From positions 1,792,028 through 1,826,918 of the forward strand of contig SCFE01000007.1 of assembly GCA_004352715.1 (NCBI GenBank): a stretch of 34,891 nt of DNA, in the 5' to 3' direction. How positions within the stretch are numbered: the stretch's first letter is position 1; each line of letters starts with the position of its first letter. Made by a program: the position numbers and the translations under genes. The notes under the pieces were generated by a model. The model did no database searches and was not told where the DNA came from. It saw nothing but the letters and a program-made list of their open reading frames with translations. The DNA is from Hofstenia miamia. Its lineage: Eukaryota > Xenacoelomorpha > Acoela. Below are positions 10,130 through 21,269 of this stretch, piece by piece.

Positions 10130-11436
10130 TGCAAATAATTATCCTATAATCTGAGAATTTTGAAAAGAATCTGTTTGTAGTAACTGTTCCAATTCATCGG
10201 AAACAGTAGCGTATATAAGTTAACGCCATTTTGTGCGTCTTTAGTTGGAGATGAATACAGATAGGGGAAATTAGGCTAATCTTAGTTTTTATATAGCACG
10301 ATTACTGTCTGAAAAATAAACCCAAATAATATTAATACGAATACTTTAAAAAATTTTAAATAAAAAGTTTATATTTGTGAGCCAATGCAGTATGCAAACT
10401 CCAATATTTTGACATACATTTCCGTTGTTAGGCAATCTTCACTCCACTCCGCTGTTTCGTCAGCATTATTGACAGGGGCCCAGCAAGAAAAATTATATGA
10501 GGGGGTGCATTAGCAAAATTGCTGCCCCTTCAATAGTTGCAACTAGATTAGTCTGTTTATTTCTTTAAACCTACTACATGTAAATGTATAGTGCAATCTT
10601 GATAGCCAATATAATAATTAACAAAATATACAAAATAATATATAAGACATAAATGCGTATGTTTGGTGACTGGTGTATATTAAAACACTCAGCTCTACTT
10701 GAAAAACAATGATAGAAAATCTATACAATTTGAAATTCAAATAGTTTTTCATAAGGTAGGCTCACTCTTGTTACCTTCGTTATAAACGCAAGTTGGTCAA
10801 AAAAGTACCTTGATATTGGGCTTATCAATTCATAATTTGATCAGCAAACATGGGAAGAATGAAATAATGCTGTCAGTCAAATACTATGATTAATTGCCCT
10901 CGAAAAATCGCTGTCAGAGCATTTTTACCAACTTTTGAATATGCAAATTTTTGCCTTTCCTTTTTAACTATCCTAATTATAAATGTCCTAATGTTGACAA
11001 AATGATAAAACATATCTTGCATGTAGTCTTAAGTTTACATTCTAAATTCGTTACAAAGAAATTTAAGATTCAAAACAAAAGTCTATCTCACGCAATCCAA
11101 TTGAAATTAATCATTTAAAATTAGAAGCATTTAATGTTCCCCTACCCTAATTCAATGGTAAAAAAGCTTCTGCTAAAAGTCTATGTACATAAGCAAAACT
11201 TTGTTAACAAATCAATATGATGTGAAAAATTCAACTACACATATAAAAACGCAATGTCTGTTTCTTCAATTGTAATAATAAGTTTATATTACACTATCCA
11301 TTTTCAAATTTTCTTTCAAATATTATTCGCAATATAAGAGCAAAAGGTTTTCTATTCGGTCATCACTCATCATTGTTTTCAAACACTTCTTGATCATTTT
11401 GAGCTTAGTAAGAGATCATTTGCTGGAAACAACAGC

Positions 11437-12007
11437 CAGGGGCGTAGGCAGGATGGGGGGACATCATCGTCATTACCCAATGCGGGGGCAGCGAAAATTT
11501 TTGAAAATATTGAAAAATAGACCCTAAAAACTGCATTTCACGATCCTAGATTTTAAATTTTTCAATTTTTTTACGAAAATTTTTTTGATTTATCCAGTCA
11601 AAATTAAATTTGGAAACCTGACGGGGGCGTGCGCCACATGAATGCAAATGCTTCAACAGAAAAAGTGGAAATATGTGTTTTCTTTTCTGACTTTCACTAG
11701 ACTGAATTTATATTTGACCAATTTTTAGTGTTATATTAAAATAAGTTGAAAGCAAAATAAATTATGTCAAATACAAAGTAATACAAAGATGCGATTAATA
11801 AATAATTGAAGTGGTGTACAGAAAGGGGGCTTCAAAATCGATTTTGATTGATTAAATTAAACCATTTTCGTCAAAAAATTAAAATAATTTAGAAATGAAG
11901 GTCTATTTTTGAATATTTTGATAAATTTCGTGGGCTTAACTGTAATTTTGGTCAATTATGATCACAACAGAGATGTGCCCTATTAGAAAATTCTGCATAT
12001 GCCCCTG
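11437..12007. mobile_element. 571-bp non-autonomous hAT-like element
   Basis: The left end CAGGGGCGTAGGCAGGAT and the inverted right end CAGGGGCATATGCAGAAT agree at 14-15 of the first 18 positions. CAGGGGCGTA is a common style of hAT terminus. The interior is non-coding and AT-rich. The flanks ACAACAGC and AAACATAG do not match. A diverged copy of its right half lies inverted at 16016-16215. Confidence 0.55.
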
Positions 12008-12286
12008 AAACATAGGATTGAAAATTGAGATTGACTAGGTAATGATTGGGATTTAACACCTTGGGTTATATTGCAACTTGTTTATTCTTCTATGGCATCA
12101 GATAAAAATAAGTTAGACCTACCAAACGTTAATGATATTCTCAAGGCTAGAACTAGAAAGAGATTATTAATAGAAAATTTAAATGTAAACTTTTCGAATT
12201 GAAAGCTGCTTAGAAACAAAAGTTAGATAAAATTATTTAGGCCTACTAAAATAGTTCCTTAAGAACTAATTATACTGCATTTAAGC

Positions 12287-14075
12287 CAGGCTTGCATATG
12301 GAAGTGGAATTCTTTTCTATTTCCATTCCATTTCCTCAACTATTTTGAAAACATTTCCATAATTTTTCCATAACTCTTAGTACTAGTGATTATGGTTCTG
12401 TAGGACAAGTATTTTGGTGGTCCTAGTCCCACTTAGTTTCATTGTATTTTGTCCTAGTCATGTAACAGCCACGCCGCATAAACTTTTGGGACAGAGTGGG
12501 CCTCCATAAACCTAATAGTGGTTGACTAAGCTGACTCTAAGTTGAACCAAATTCACTATTCAGTGCTAATAGATGATACTATTGTTGGAGCTGCTAAAGC
12601 ACACATAATAGAATTTTGGAATAATTTTGAACCTTACCTCAGCAAAGGATATTTCAAATTTCCAGAATTGTTCACAATAAAAGTACCCTTTTAGAGAATA
12701 AGAATAAATAACTTAAAATCATCTATGTATGGCCAGAATATTTTGCAAAACTCATTCACTAAACTGTTATGTGGCACTAACATTCTGTAAATAATTATAT
12801 TATTGAGTTGTTACTGCACCTTAAAAAGATGTACCGATATATTGGTCATAACAAAATTGCTATTTGATATTAGATGTCACAAATGGGACTATATTTTCAT
12901 ATATATGCTAGTATTCTGGTCCGTTAGCAGGCTGTAGCCGCGTCAAACAGTCGGCTATGGTCACAGACTTTGTTTTACGACGAAAATACCAGCTAAAATT
13001 CATTTCTGAAAATACTAGTGATGTCTCTGATTATTAATGTATTAATGCATGTACAAGAGTATTAGTTAATATGAAGGGTCACATTATATCCCCAATTTGC
13101 ATTCAATATCAGACATTTACATGATACATCTGCAACACAAAATGGATGTGAAAACCTGTTTATTGGATGAGGAAATACGAAATTGTAATTATTTTCTGGC
13201 TTAAAATTTTTTTAACATTATGATGAACAATTTGNNNNNNNNNNNNNNNNNNNNNNNNNNNNNNNNNNNNNNNNNNNNNNNNNNNNNNNNNNNNNNNNNN
13301 NNNNNNNNNNNNNNNNNNNNNNNNNNNNNNNNNNNNNNNNNNNNNNNNNNNNNNNNNNNNNNNNNNNNNNNNNNNNNNNNNNNNNNNNNNNNNNNNNNNN
13401 NNNNNNNNNNNNNNNNNNNNNNNNNNNNNNNNNNNNNNNNNNNNNNNNNNNNNNNNNNNNNNNNNNNNNNNNNNNNNNNNNNNNNNNNNNNNNNNNNNNN
13501 NNNNNNNNNNNNNNNNNNNNNNNNNNNNNNNNNNNNNNNNNNNNNNNNNNNNNNNNNNNNNNNNNNNNNNNNNNNNNNNNNNNNNNNNNNNNNNNNNNNN
13601 NNNNNNNNNNNNNNNNNNNNNNNNNNNNNNNNNNNNNNNNNNNNNNNNNNNNNNNNNNNNNNNNNNNNNNNNNNNNNNNNNNNNNNNNNNNNNNNNNNNN
13701 NNNNNNNNNNNNNNNNNNNNNNNNNNNNNNNNNNNNNNNNTCTTTTGAATTCTCTTGTTCATGCAGAGATTGCACAAATGAAGTAACTTCTTAAGACTGA
13801 CTAGCTGTTAGTGTGTACAAGTCTCTTCCTATTTTGGAGAAAGTGTTCAAAGCTCTGTATGACTTAAACGTAAACGTAATTTGGTTATTATAAAACAATT
13901 TTTACTGTTCTTAAAACATTTTTTTCTTAAGCACATTTAGGATGTGTTTAACAATTTCTATGCTGTTGAGAATGTCTGTTTTTTTATTTTTTATTTCCAC
14001 AAATTGCCATTATATTTCCATTTCACAATCTGGAAATGGAATGGAATGGATTGTTCATGTCCATATGCAAAACTG
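12287..14075. mobile_element. hAT-like element with GGAATGGAAATGG repeats and an 8-bp target-site remnant
   Basis: The left end CAGGCTTGCATATGGA and the inverted right end CAGTTTTGCATATGGA match at 14 of 16 bases. The word TTCCATTCCATTTCC follows inside the left end (about 12320), and its complement TGGAAATGGAATGGAATGG lies inside the right end (about 14030). Flanks are ATTTAAGC (12279-12286) and ATTAAGGC (14076-14083), agreeing at 6 of 8, which fits a decayed 8-bp hAT target duplication. A 506-N gap hides the centre, so a transposase cannot be excluded. Confidence 0.6.
13235..13740. other. assembly gap (506 N)
   Basis: Unsequenced; lies inside the 12287-14075 element. Confidence 0.98.
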
Positions 14076-14500
14076 ATTAAGGCTAATCTTTTGTTTAAAT
14101 TAGAAGAATAGAACAAATGAAAAAGGTCGAAAATATAGATTTTGTGTCGCACTTGTAATGGCTGAGATTCAAGAATTACATTAATAGAGAAAACACAAAT
14201 CATTTATTCAAGTATATATTTCAAAAAATGTTGAAAGAGAAGGAATTGGCTGCATTGTAAACTTAGAAAATGAATGGAAAATTAAATGAACCCAACATCT
14301 GTTGAATGGTCATTTTGCTGCCCATGAGAAAAAATATTCAGGGGTGCATCACCCCCAGCACCCCCGATTAGCTGGGCCCCCGCCAGTAGCCTCTGTTTTT
14401 TTACATTAAATTTTTTTAATGATGGTAATCCCTAGCAATTGATTATTCTGCTGTATAGCAGCTAAAAGCAGCACTTTTAAATTATCGCAATTGTTATCCG

Positions 14501-14733
14501 TTAAGGTGATACATTGAATGATCTAAAATATGCAAGCATTGTTTACATTCTAATTGAACAGATGTTGCTATTTCTCTCACTGTCAATCAAAATATAATTG
14601 GAGTTGTTATTTCGTTCAGACTATCGATAGTCTGAACGCTCTTCCAACTCCGGTATTTCTGATAAAAAATCTGATGATATAAAATCGTCAATGTGAACAA
14701 AAATAATTGCATTTTCGACTAAAATCACCTTAA
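14501..14733. mobile_element. foldback MITE bounded by TTAA, centred on a perfect palindrome
   Basis: TTAAGGTGAT at 14501-14510 is mirrored by ATCACCTTAA at 14724-14733, and the arms pair imperfectly along their length. The centre (14613-14638) is a perfect 26-base palindrome with half-site CGTTCAGACTATC, framed by GGAGTTG (14600-14606) and CAACTCC (14645-14651). The TTAA on both sides fits piggyBac-type targeting, but a TA target with a TAAGG start is equally possible. Non-coding. Confidence 0.65.
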
Positions 14734-14883
14734 GGCTGGAGTAATCTGTATGTATTGTAAAGTGGGGTTGTCCCAGAAGAAAATATCAAAATTTTTTAAG
14801 GCTTTCAATTAGAGTGAGCATTTTGATTCATAGTTTAGTTGTGCTGAAAATTTTATTTGTGTTTCAATTCCATTGATGGCTTA

Positions 14884-15245
14884 ATGTAGCCCCAATTGCC
14901 ACATAACTGGCATCGCAGTCAACAATCAATTCTTTTGAAAGATCAGGTGTGTTTAGGCTTGGTAATTTCTTTAGTTCAGTTTTTAAATTTTTTTAATTCA
15001 GTTTGGAGTTTCCATGTCCATTCAAATGGTGTTTTAGTTGAAATATTGATAGTTTTTTCCAAAATGTTAGGAATAAACGCCTGGTAATAATTGAAGAATC
15101 CAAACATTTGTTGGATGTCCTTTTTATTGTTAGGAGGCATAATCTTATCAATAGTGCGTTGTCCCATCTTCTTTAAGGCTGACCTAAAAAGATTACAGAT
15201 GTTTGCACGAGTAAAAAACAATACCGACTTTTTTACACCCTGCAT
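14884..15245 (-). pseudogene. Ty3/gypsy-type pol fragment (RT-RNase H junction)
   Basis: Read on the minus strand from 15245, the frame gives KIMPPNNKKDIQQMFGFFNYYQAFIPN followed closely by PFEWT; these are the connection-region landmarks that follow reverse transcriptase in Ty3/gypsy elements. It stops at 14976. A +1 shift just before that stop restores an open frame reading PDLSKELIVDCDASYVAIGA at about 14955-14890, the start of the RNase H domain with its first catalytic Asp (DxDAS..AIGA). Upstream reverse transcriptase and downstream integrase are absent, and the 5' side runs into an (AT)n tract. It is therefore a small, frameshifted relic, not a functional element. Confidence 0.8.
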
Positions 15246-15285
15246 ATATATATAGTGCCTCTATATATATATATATATATATATA
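15242..15285. repeat. (AT)n microsatellite truncating the gypsy fragment
   Basis: Two TATA runs separated by GTGCCTC. Confidence 0.85.
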
Positions 15286-16015
15286 AATTTGTTGGGGAAA
15301 ACACATTCATGAAGAATTTCTTTTTTGAACTTAATAATGTGTTAAATAAACTACTCTCAAATATCAAAATACATTGCCTTTTTGTAGGTAATTAGACACC
15401 AATGAAAAGCAATCAAAATTCAGGAGAATATTATTCTATACAAATTAATGTTTTCAGTACTGAATCTAGTAGAATGGTTCGTTTTCAGTGCAATCTTATT
15501 TATTTCTGTCTAGAAAAGCATTTGATTTGATTTTGTAAGAATCTTTTATCTGAATTGTAAATGTTTCTTTCATTTATATTGTCTATTTTAGAGATATTAT
15601 AATTTCGTGAGAAGAATAAATTAAAAACTTCCTAAGCAATTTAAGACTACTTTATACACAAAGTTAAAACAATTTAGATAGTCATTATTATCTTCATTGG
15701 TAACACTTGTGGAAGTGACAACTATTAAAAAGAATTGGTGCTTAGGTGCTTGTACTTACATTGTGTTGTTGATAAAATTCACACTCAGCACTATTTGATA
15801 GCCAAATGCAAGCATTTATAGAAGAGATTGAAATTTGCTCCAAGGGTTGAACCCCTAAACCCCTGGTCTGCGACCCTAGTTGAGTAAGCTATTGACACTG
15901 TCGCCATAGCTATGGCTCAGCACAGCCAGAAATTTATTTCGGAGAGGGCTAAGCTAGTTAATCAGTGCTGTGCTGCAGGGGTAAAACGTAAAATCTTTAG
16001 TCATTTATAACTAAG
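15286..16015. other. no gene seen; includes a hAT-like end near 15910
   Basis: AT-rich DNA without a convincing frame. CAGCCAGAAATTTATTTCGG at about 15923 followed by GAGAGGGCTAAGC resembles the start of CAGCCAGG-style hAT ends, but no partner was found. Confidence 0.3.
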
Positions 16016-16215
16016 AGTATATGCAGAATTTCTTATTAGAACACTTCTCAGTTGCAATCAAGTTGAGTTATCAAATAATCAAAAAGCGGAAAGTAGCCCC
16101 TTAAAATATTGAAAAACTAAACTATACAAATGCATCTCACAACCTTACTTTTCAATATATTCTAATTATTTAGAGGGCAATTTTTTGAATAATCCAATCA
16201 AAATCCACGTTGAAA
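16016..16215 (-). repeat. inverted, diverged copy of the 11437-12007 element (right half)
   Basis: The reverse complement shows GATTTTGATTG, CAAAAAATT, ATAATTAGAA, TTTTTCAATATTTT and AGAAATTCTGCATAT in the same order as 11835-12000. The terminal CAGGGGC has decayed. Confidence 0.55.
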
Positions 16216-16459
16216 CCTTGACATAGGACATTCCTACTATTTTATAGTCCAAAAAGTTTTTTCATTATTAAAAAAGACAATATATAAAAAATATTCACAA
16301 TTGCCGCCAATTTTAATTATTAAAGCAGATCATTTTTCCTACTTACTTCTCTTTGAGTGTTTTGCTATATGCTCCCATAACAAAATTTCCCTGATATTAT
16401 GCAGGATCAAAGCTAACATATTCCTAAGCACCAAATATCCATTTTATATCCTATTTATA

Positions 16460-16479
16460 TGATATATATATATATATAT
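16460..16479. repeat. (AT)n microsatellite, left edge of gap
   Basis: Pure AT tract running into the 160-N gap. Confidence 0.9.
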
Positions 16480-16639
16480 NNNNNNNNNNNNNNNNNNNNN
16501 NNNNNNNNNNNNNNNNNNNNNNNNNNNNNNNNNNNNNNNNNNNNNNNNNNNNNNNNNNNNNNNNNNNNNNNNNNNNNNNNNNNNNNNNNNNNNNNNNNNN
16601 NNNNNNNNNNNNNNNNNNNNNNNNNNNNNNNNNNNNNNN
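16480..16639. other. assembly gap (160 N)
   Basis: (AT)n on both sides. The missing sequence is probably more of the same tract. Confidence 0.98.

Positions 16640-16670
<31 letters not shown>
16640..16670. repeat. (AT)n microsatellite, right edge of gap
   Basis: Continuation of the tract after the gap. Confidence 0.9.
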
Positions 16671-16672
<2 letters not shown>

Positions 16673-17410
16673 TTTACGGAAGAACTAATCAATCCTAAGA
16701 TGAATTTAATAAAATATTGGTTTAAATAATATAATGAATATATCACAAAAAAGTAATCATAAAATGAATTCCACTCTTAATGATTCAGTTTCTTAATATA
16801 TTTTTAGTAAAAGTACAAAAATGAGAACCAAATCTTCTTTCAAGTTAGAGATGTAACAATATTTCTCAAACGTCGGAAAAAAACGTAAGTCTACAAATGT
16901 GGAAGACAAATGTGTAGACCCTGTATTTATATAATTCTTAATATAAATGACACCGATGAAATTTTAAAATGTAAAAAATTTCTTAAAATATAAAATAAAT
17001 ATTTTTAAACGTTTTGTATATATGTGTATCAATAACCTTTAACAACCAATTTACCATACTAATATAAATAATATGCTATCAACAATCTTGAAACGTTTCA
17101 TATAAAAATTCCTACTTGCAAATATATTATTCTTGAATTCAACAAGAAATACGTATTGAAAATATATTTATTTCATTTGTACCAGAGACAGTGATTGATA
17201 AATCGTTTTACTTTATTAACATTTTAGTTTTGTAGCATCTTTCATTTACATAAGTGTATAAATTGGGAAAAACATGCTGTAATAATAATTGCGATTGTTT
17301 TCCAACTTGTGAGGAAAGTCTAGTTTTATATGATTTAAAAGTGTTTTATTTAATTGTGATAATTGTTAAAGTGATTTGAATTTCATGTTTGGTAGATAAC
17401 AATCTTTGCG
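16671..17410. other. no gene or repeat recognised
   Basis: AT-rich sequence with stops in all frames at short intervals; no splice-like exon or inverted repeat noticed. Confidence 0.5.
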
Positions 17411-17635
17411 ATTGGATACATTTTGACACTTGAACAATGGGAATAGATAAAACCATGTAATAGTGACTTTGTCTGTGAAGAAGTACAACTTTGTACACAC
17501 AGTGGCATAATGTTTTTATAATTCGTTACATTTTGACATTTGAACAATGGAGTTGTGGACAAAAAATTATGTAATGTTAACATTGTCTGTGAAGAAGTGC
17601 AACTCTGTACACGCAGCAGCATAGTGGAATTTCAC
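17411..17635. repeat. two ~112-bp tandem units
   Basis: TACATTTTGACA, TTGAACAATGG, CATGTAAT / TATGTAAT, TTGTCTGTGAAGAAGT.CAACT, TGTACAC.CAG and GCATA occur in the same order in both halves (units begin near 17411 and 17523). A minus-strand frame (17622-17383) spans both units and repeats the phrase VQSCTSSQT, but its interior is otherwise unlike a known domain. Confidence 0.75.
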
Positions 17636-18316
17636 ATTGTTAAAATAAAGGCACCTACCATGAAAGATTCCAAACTTTTTGGTAAGCTATTTTTATAATT
17701 AAATTTCAAATATTTTGATTCTTAAAATTTTTTGAAATATTTATTTCTAGTTAGTTTTATAGATATATATTTTAAAAACGTAATCAATTTTATTTCAACG
17801 AATTGCTGTCCAATGTTAAATTAATCATATACTTTATTATACAGAAAAACGTCGTTGGTTTGTTAATACACATTTTTAATTGTCATTTGTTTTATTCTGT
17901 GAACGTCATCTCGTTTGACTAGCTTATTAATCATTAATTTAGATACTATTGTGTGAAATTCATAGTGTGCAAATACACATTGTGTGTTTCCTACATTATT
18001 CCCATCCAATAATGAAGTTATGACTCGTAATCATTGAACTTGTAGATGATATTTGCTAATGAACTTTATTATTTAATTGTGCATTTTATATTTTCTTTGT
18101 AAATATATTTATTATTTACAATCTCGTGTAAAAGCTTTAGTCACTTTTACTTCAATCGTTTTATAACAACTTTATTAATCCTCCACATTATCAATTTCAA
18201 TTATTCGAGCAAATTCAAATTAAATAAAAATTACACTGCAAAATGATATCTACTGAGAAAATATAAAAGATTACTGCATACACTGATAGTCAAGTTTTGT
18301 GTTAACAACCAGTAAA

Positions 18317-19498
18317 CAGCCGTGCATAAGTTTTACTCAGTTTTCTAATGAGGATGTGTTTCTCAATATTTGACAGGTTTTTGCTCTTTCTATGCCAAAT
18401 TAAACAGAAGCAACCAATTTATGAAGCTATGGGTCGTTTTACGCCTGAGAAACGTGATGAAGTTCATGATTTATTTGATTCCGGTCAGAATAGGTTTAAA
18501 ATTGCCAACAACTGCCTGTTTCCCCAGCAGCAGCAGTTCGCCATATCATTAAAAAGCACCTAAGTGGATTGCCAGTTGAGGACTTACCCCGAACGGGTCG
18601 TCCTCCTATTCTGACGCCCAAACAAAAACGAACAATTGTTTGAAAATCAAAGAAAACGCCCACTTTAACCGCAGCACAAGTCCGGTCAGCGACTGATTTA
18701 GTCACTGTTATATCAGTAGACACTACAAAAAGAGTTTTATGAGGTGCCGGGCTCTTTGGCCGAATAGCAGCCAAAAAACCACTTCTCACTTTGGCACATA
18801 AAAGAAAAAGGTTAACATATTGCAAAGATAGGTACATGTGGCGTTTTGGGAATTGGAGCAAGCACATCTTCACAGATGAGTGCTTGTCTGTAGGCGAGCG
18901 ATTTAGGAAATACGTCCGTAGACCTCCAGGAACACGATTCCATGAAAAATATACGAGTAAAACTACGAAACTTTCTACTTCTTAGATGGTTTGGGGCGCT
19001 ATACGAGCAGATGGCGTACATGTACTAGAGAGATTGATAATTCATTGCGAAATACCATTCAATCTGTGCTTGTGCTGCAGCAGAACAGTGTACGGGCGCA
19101 TATTTTACGTTTCACACTCAGTTACTTGGAGGACCACAACATTTCGTACGTGGATAATGGTCCCCCCCAAAGTCCCGATCTCAACGTTATTGAAAATTTA
19201 TGGGATTTTCTCAAACACAAAGTTCAGGAAAGCACCCGAGAAACAGGGACGAACTTTGGGCAGTCACGCAAGAAGAATGGCCACTTATTTCGGATGTTAT
19301 AATAGTGAAACTTTTCGAATCATTGCTGAAAAGAGTGGCTGAAGTTGTGCGGGTCAAGGGAAGTCATTCCAAGTGCTAACTCAAAATTTAGTTACATAAG
19401 TGTATGTTTTGTTGCTCTTTTGTTATTCATATTTTGAAACAGTTTTTACTAACGTGTATGTTGGGGTTGTGAAAGTGACTAAAACTTCTGCACGGCTG
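18317..19498 (+). mobile_element. Tc1-like transposon (1182 bp)
   Basis: The left end CAGCCGTGCATAAGTTTTA and the inverted right end CAGCCGTGCAGAAGTTTTA differ at one of 19 bases. Both sides are flanked by TAAA (18313-18316 and 19499-19502), which contains the TA target dinucleotide. Length is typical of an autonomous Tc1 element, and it contains a broken transposase. It sits inside the 18119-19713 element. Confidence 0.85.
18429..19379 (+). pseudogene. Tc1-like transposase pseudogene
   Basis: Role when intact: DDE transposase for cut-and-paste movement of the surrounding element. The N-terminal DNA-binding part starts MGRFTPEKRDEVHDLF. A shift near a CAG run at about 18530 leads into a frame with VRHIIKKH and the GRPP AT-hook-like motif (near 18597). 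In-frame TGA stops follow near 18641 and 18740. The catalytic core keeps FTDE (near 18870), MVWGAI (18986) and QSPDLNVIENLW (near 19170-19205, with the final catalytic Glu). Another TAG precedes MVWGAI. Where the second catalytic Asp is expected (QDN in relatives) this copy reads QQN. A last shift restores DELWAVTQEEWP to the stop at 19379. Several stops, at least two shifts and a lost catalytic residue make it non-functional. Confidence 0.85.
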
Positions 19499-19529
19499 TA
19501 AACAAATTGTTACTTAAAAATGTCTCTCT

Positions 19530-19563
19530 CAGTATGCATTCGCTTTCAGTATGCATTCGCTTT
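19530..19563. repeat. perfect 17-bp tandem duplication
   Basis: CAGTATGCATTCGCTTT occurs twice with no spacer, in the right arm of the outer TA-flanked element. A recent slippage event. Confidence 0.9.
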
Positions 19564-19713
19564 GTTCAAAAACATACAATAACCTATGAAAGGCAGCACA
19601 TGACCTGGGCTTCACGTAAAATGTTTCAAGTTTTGCTTATGTTCATCAGAACTGAAATATACTACTTTTGAACTATTGGTTTTGCGAATGGATAAAACGT
19701 TTGCACGAGACTG

Positions 19714-21269
19714 TATAAATGTTCGTTTTCTCTGTGTGGTGAGAGTATGTGTCTGTGAAAGCATGTATTTATTTTTATTTTAAAATTGTTTTTGCTTGGA
19801 AATATTTATCGATTCAATTTTTTAAAGAAAAGTTTTTATTTTTTGTAATTGACTTTTGTGTCATCTGTGAAAACATTTATTTTTCTCAATGTTAAAAAAA
19901 TATTTTTGTTTAAAAATACTTATTAATAACTACTTTTACCGAAAATAATAGAAATATAATGTTTGTAGATAGAAAACGTGAATTTTTGTTATTTTTATTT
20001 TGAAATTTATTTTTGCTTGGAAATGATAATTACGAGTTTTGCCGAAGAAAATTATCCATAAAATGAAATTCCAAAAACGTGAAATTTTTGCATTTAGAAA
20101 TTCAATGGTGTTTAAAAATTCATCATTTAATATGAATAGAAAAATCTTTACATTTTGAGCAATAGATTGCAATAATTAAAATCTCATGGGAATTTGAAAA
20201 TTCCTCAACCTCTATGTATAATAAAATTAATTACAGTTTTAAACAATAGATTGCAAATGAATTTTCGCAACAATATTACGACAAAATATTCCAATGACGT
20301 CAGAGATAGGCAACCTTACATTGCATCGCCAGACAGCCAAAGTCCACAATTACATCATAGCCACACCAGACAAGCCCGCAAAGATCAAAATGTCGAATAT
20401 CAACGGGGTGGACTCGGTTTTAAACTACTTATATATATATATAAATAATATTGTGCTAATATTACGTGCCCTCAAAACTTTTGTTTTCAACTGCTTATGC
20501 AGTCAAACCTAATTGTAGGCTTAGAATGACTACCAGTAATCTAAATAATCTTGTCAATATTTTTTTGAGGAAAACCTTTGTTGTGAACAATGGTGTTGTT
20601 TTCACAAACCAATGCAGATCATATTACATAGCCCAGTTTAATTGCTGCTATGCAGTTTTTACTAATCAGGTTGCCCTTTTAATTAATTTACTTTCAATCT
20701 TTTATTTACATTTAGTTATCTACATGCTTTTTTATCTTTTCCGATGAGTAAAAGTACCAATTTAAAAAAATTTTATTATTGTTCACAACAAAGTAATTTA
20801 AATGTGATGTTAATCATTTACGCAAATGAATTTTGACCCGAAACTGCATCCACAGAATATTTTTCTTGACCCACCCCACCCATGGTAAAGCATGTGTCCC
20901 ATTGAGGTATAATGATTTAGAAGTCTAGTCATTTTTGCTAAAATGTTTGCACATCTGTAAAAATTTTTTTCACACCCAGATTTTCTTACCTGCCTCTGTG
21001 CTTGTCAATCTAAGTTTGCTAGATTAAATTGCACTTGTGGAAAAAGATTGAAGAATTTCAATTTTGTTTTTCCAACAACAATTATATAAGAGACATAAAT
21101 AACTAACATTGAAAAAATCTATTTTTCATGGCCAAAATTTATAATAGTTATTCTATCTAAGCACTTTGCTTATTAGGAGAAGTTCGTTAAAATCAAAATA
21201 ACAGTATTAAAATAATCATTTAAAATTATATATTTCTTATGGTTTAAATGGTTAATTAATGGATGAACT
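19714..21269. other. no convincing gene; Tc1-like end and a GC-richer patch
   Basis: Mostly AT-rich. At 20295-20425 a GC-richer patch has two overlapping plus-strand frames (20194-20448 and 20294-20512) with no recognised domain. At 20938-20960 CTAAAATGTTTGCACATCTG followed by TAA resembles the right end of the Tc1-like element (18 of 23 bases), but its partner end was not found. A short AT tract lies at 20430-20443. Confidence 0.4.

Larger units (their letters stand above)
10473..14382. mobile_element. candidate outer hAT-like element (inverted ends CAGGGGCCCAGC)
   Basis: CAGGGGCCCAGC at 10473-10484 is matched on the opposite strand by CGGGGGCCCAGC (14382-14371). Further in, AGCAAAAT at 10512 and its complement at 14311-14318 also match in inverted orientation, and GGGGGTGC words occur on both sides. 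The 8-base flanks (ATTATTGA, CCAGTAGC) do not match, so the two ends may belong to different copies or the site has decayed. Two further elements (11437-12007 and 12287-14075) lie within. No transposase is visible. Confidence 0.4.
18119..19713. mobile_element. outer TA-flanked inverted-repeat element, split by a Tc1-like insertion
   Basis: The left end CAATCTCGTGTAAAAGCTTT (18119) is preceded by TA. The inverted right end CAGTCTCGTGCAAACGTTTT (ending 19713) is followed by TA. They agree at about 16 of 20 bases. The TA on both sides is the Tc1/mariner target duplication. Without the inner element it would be only about 410 bp, so it is a MITE-sized element that later received the 18317-19498 transposon. 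Confidence 0.6.

Noticed and set aside
20466-20747. 93-codon frame with a hydrophobic C-terminus
   Set aside because: Low-complexity, AT-driven composition, no domain, no splice or signal evidence.
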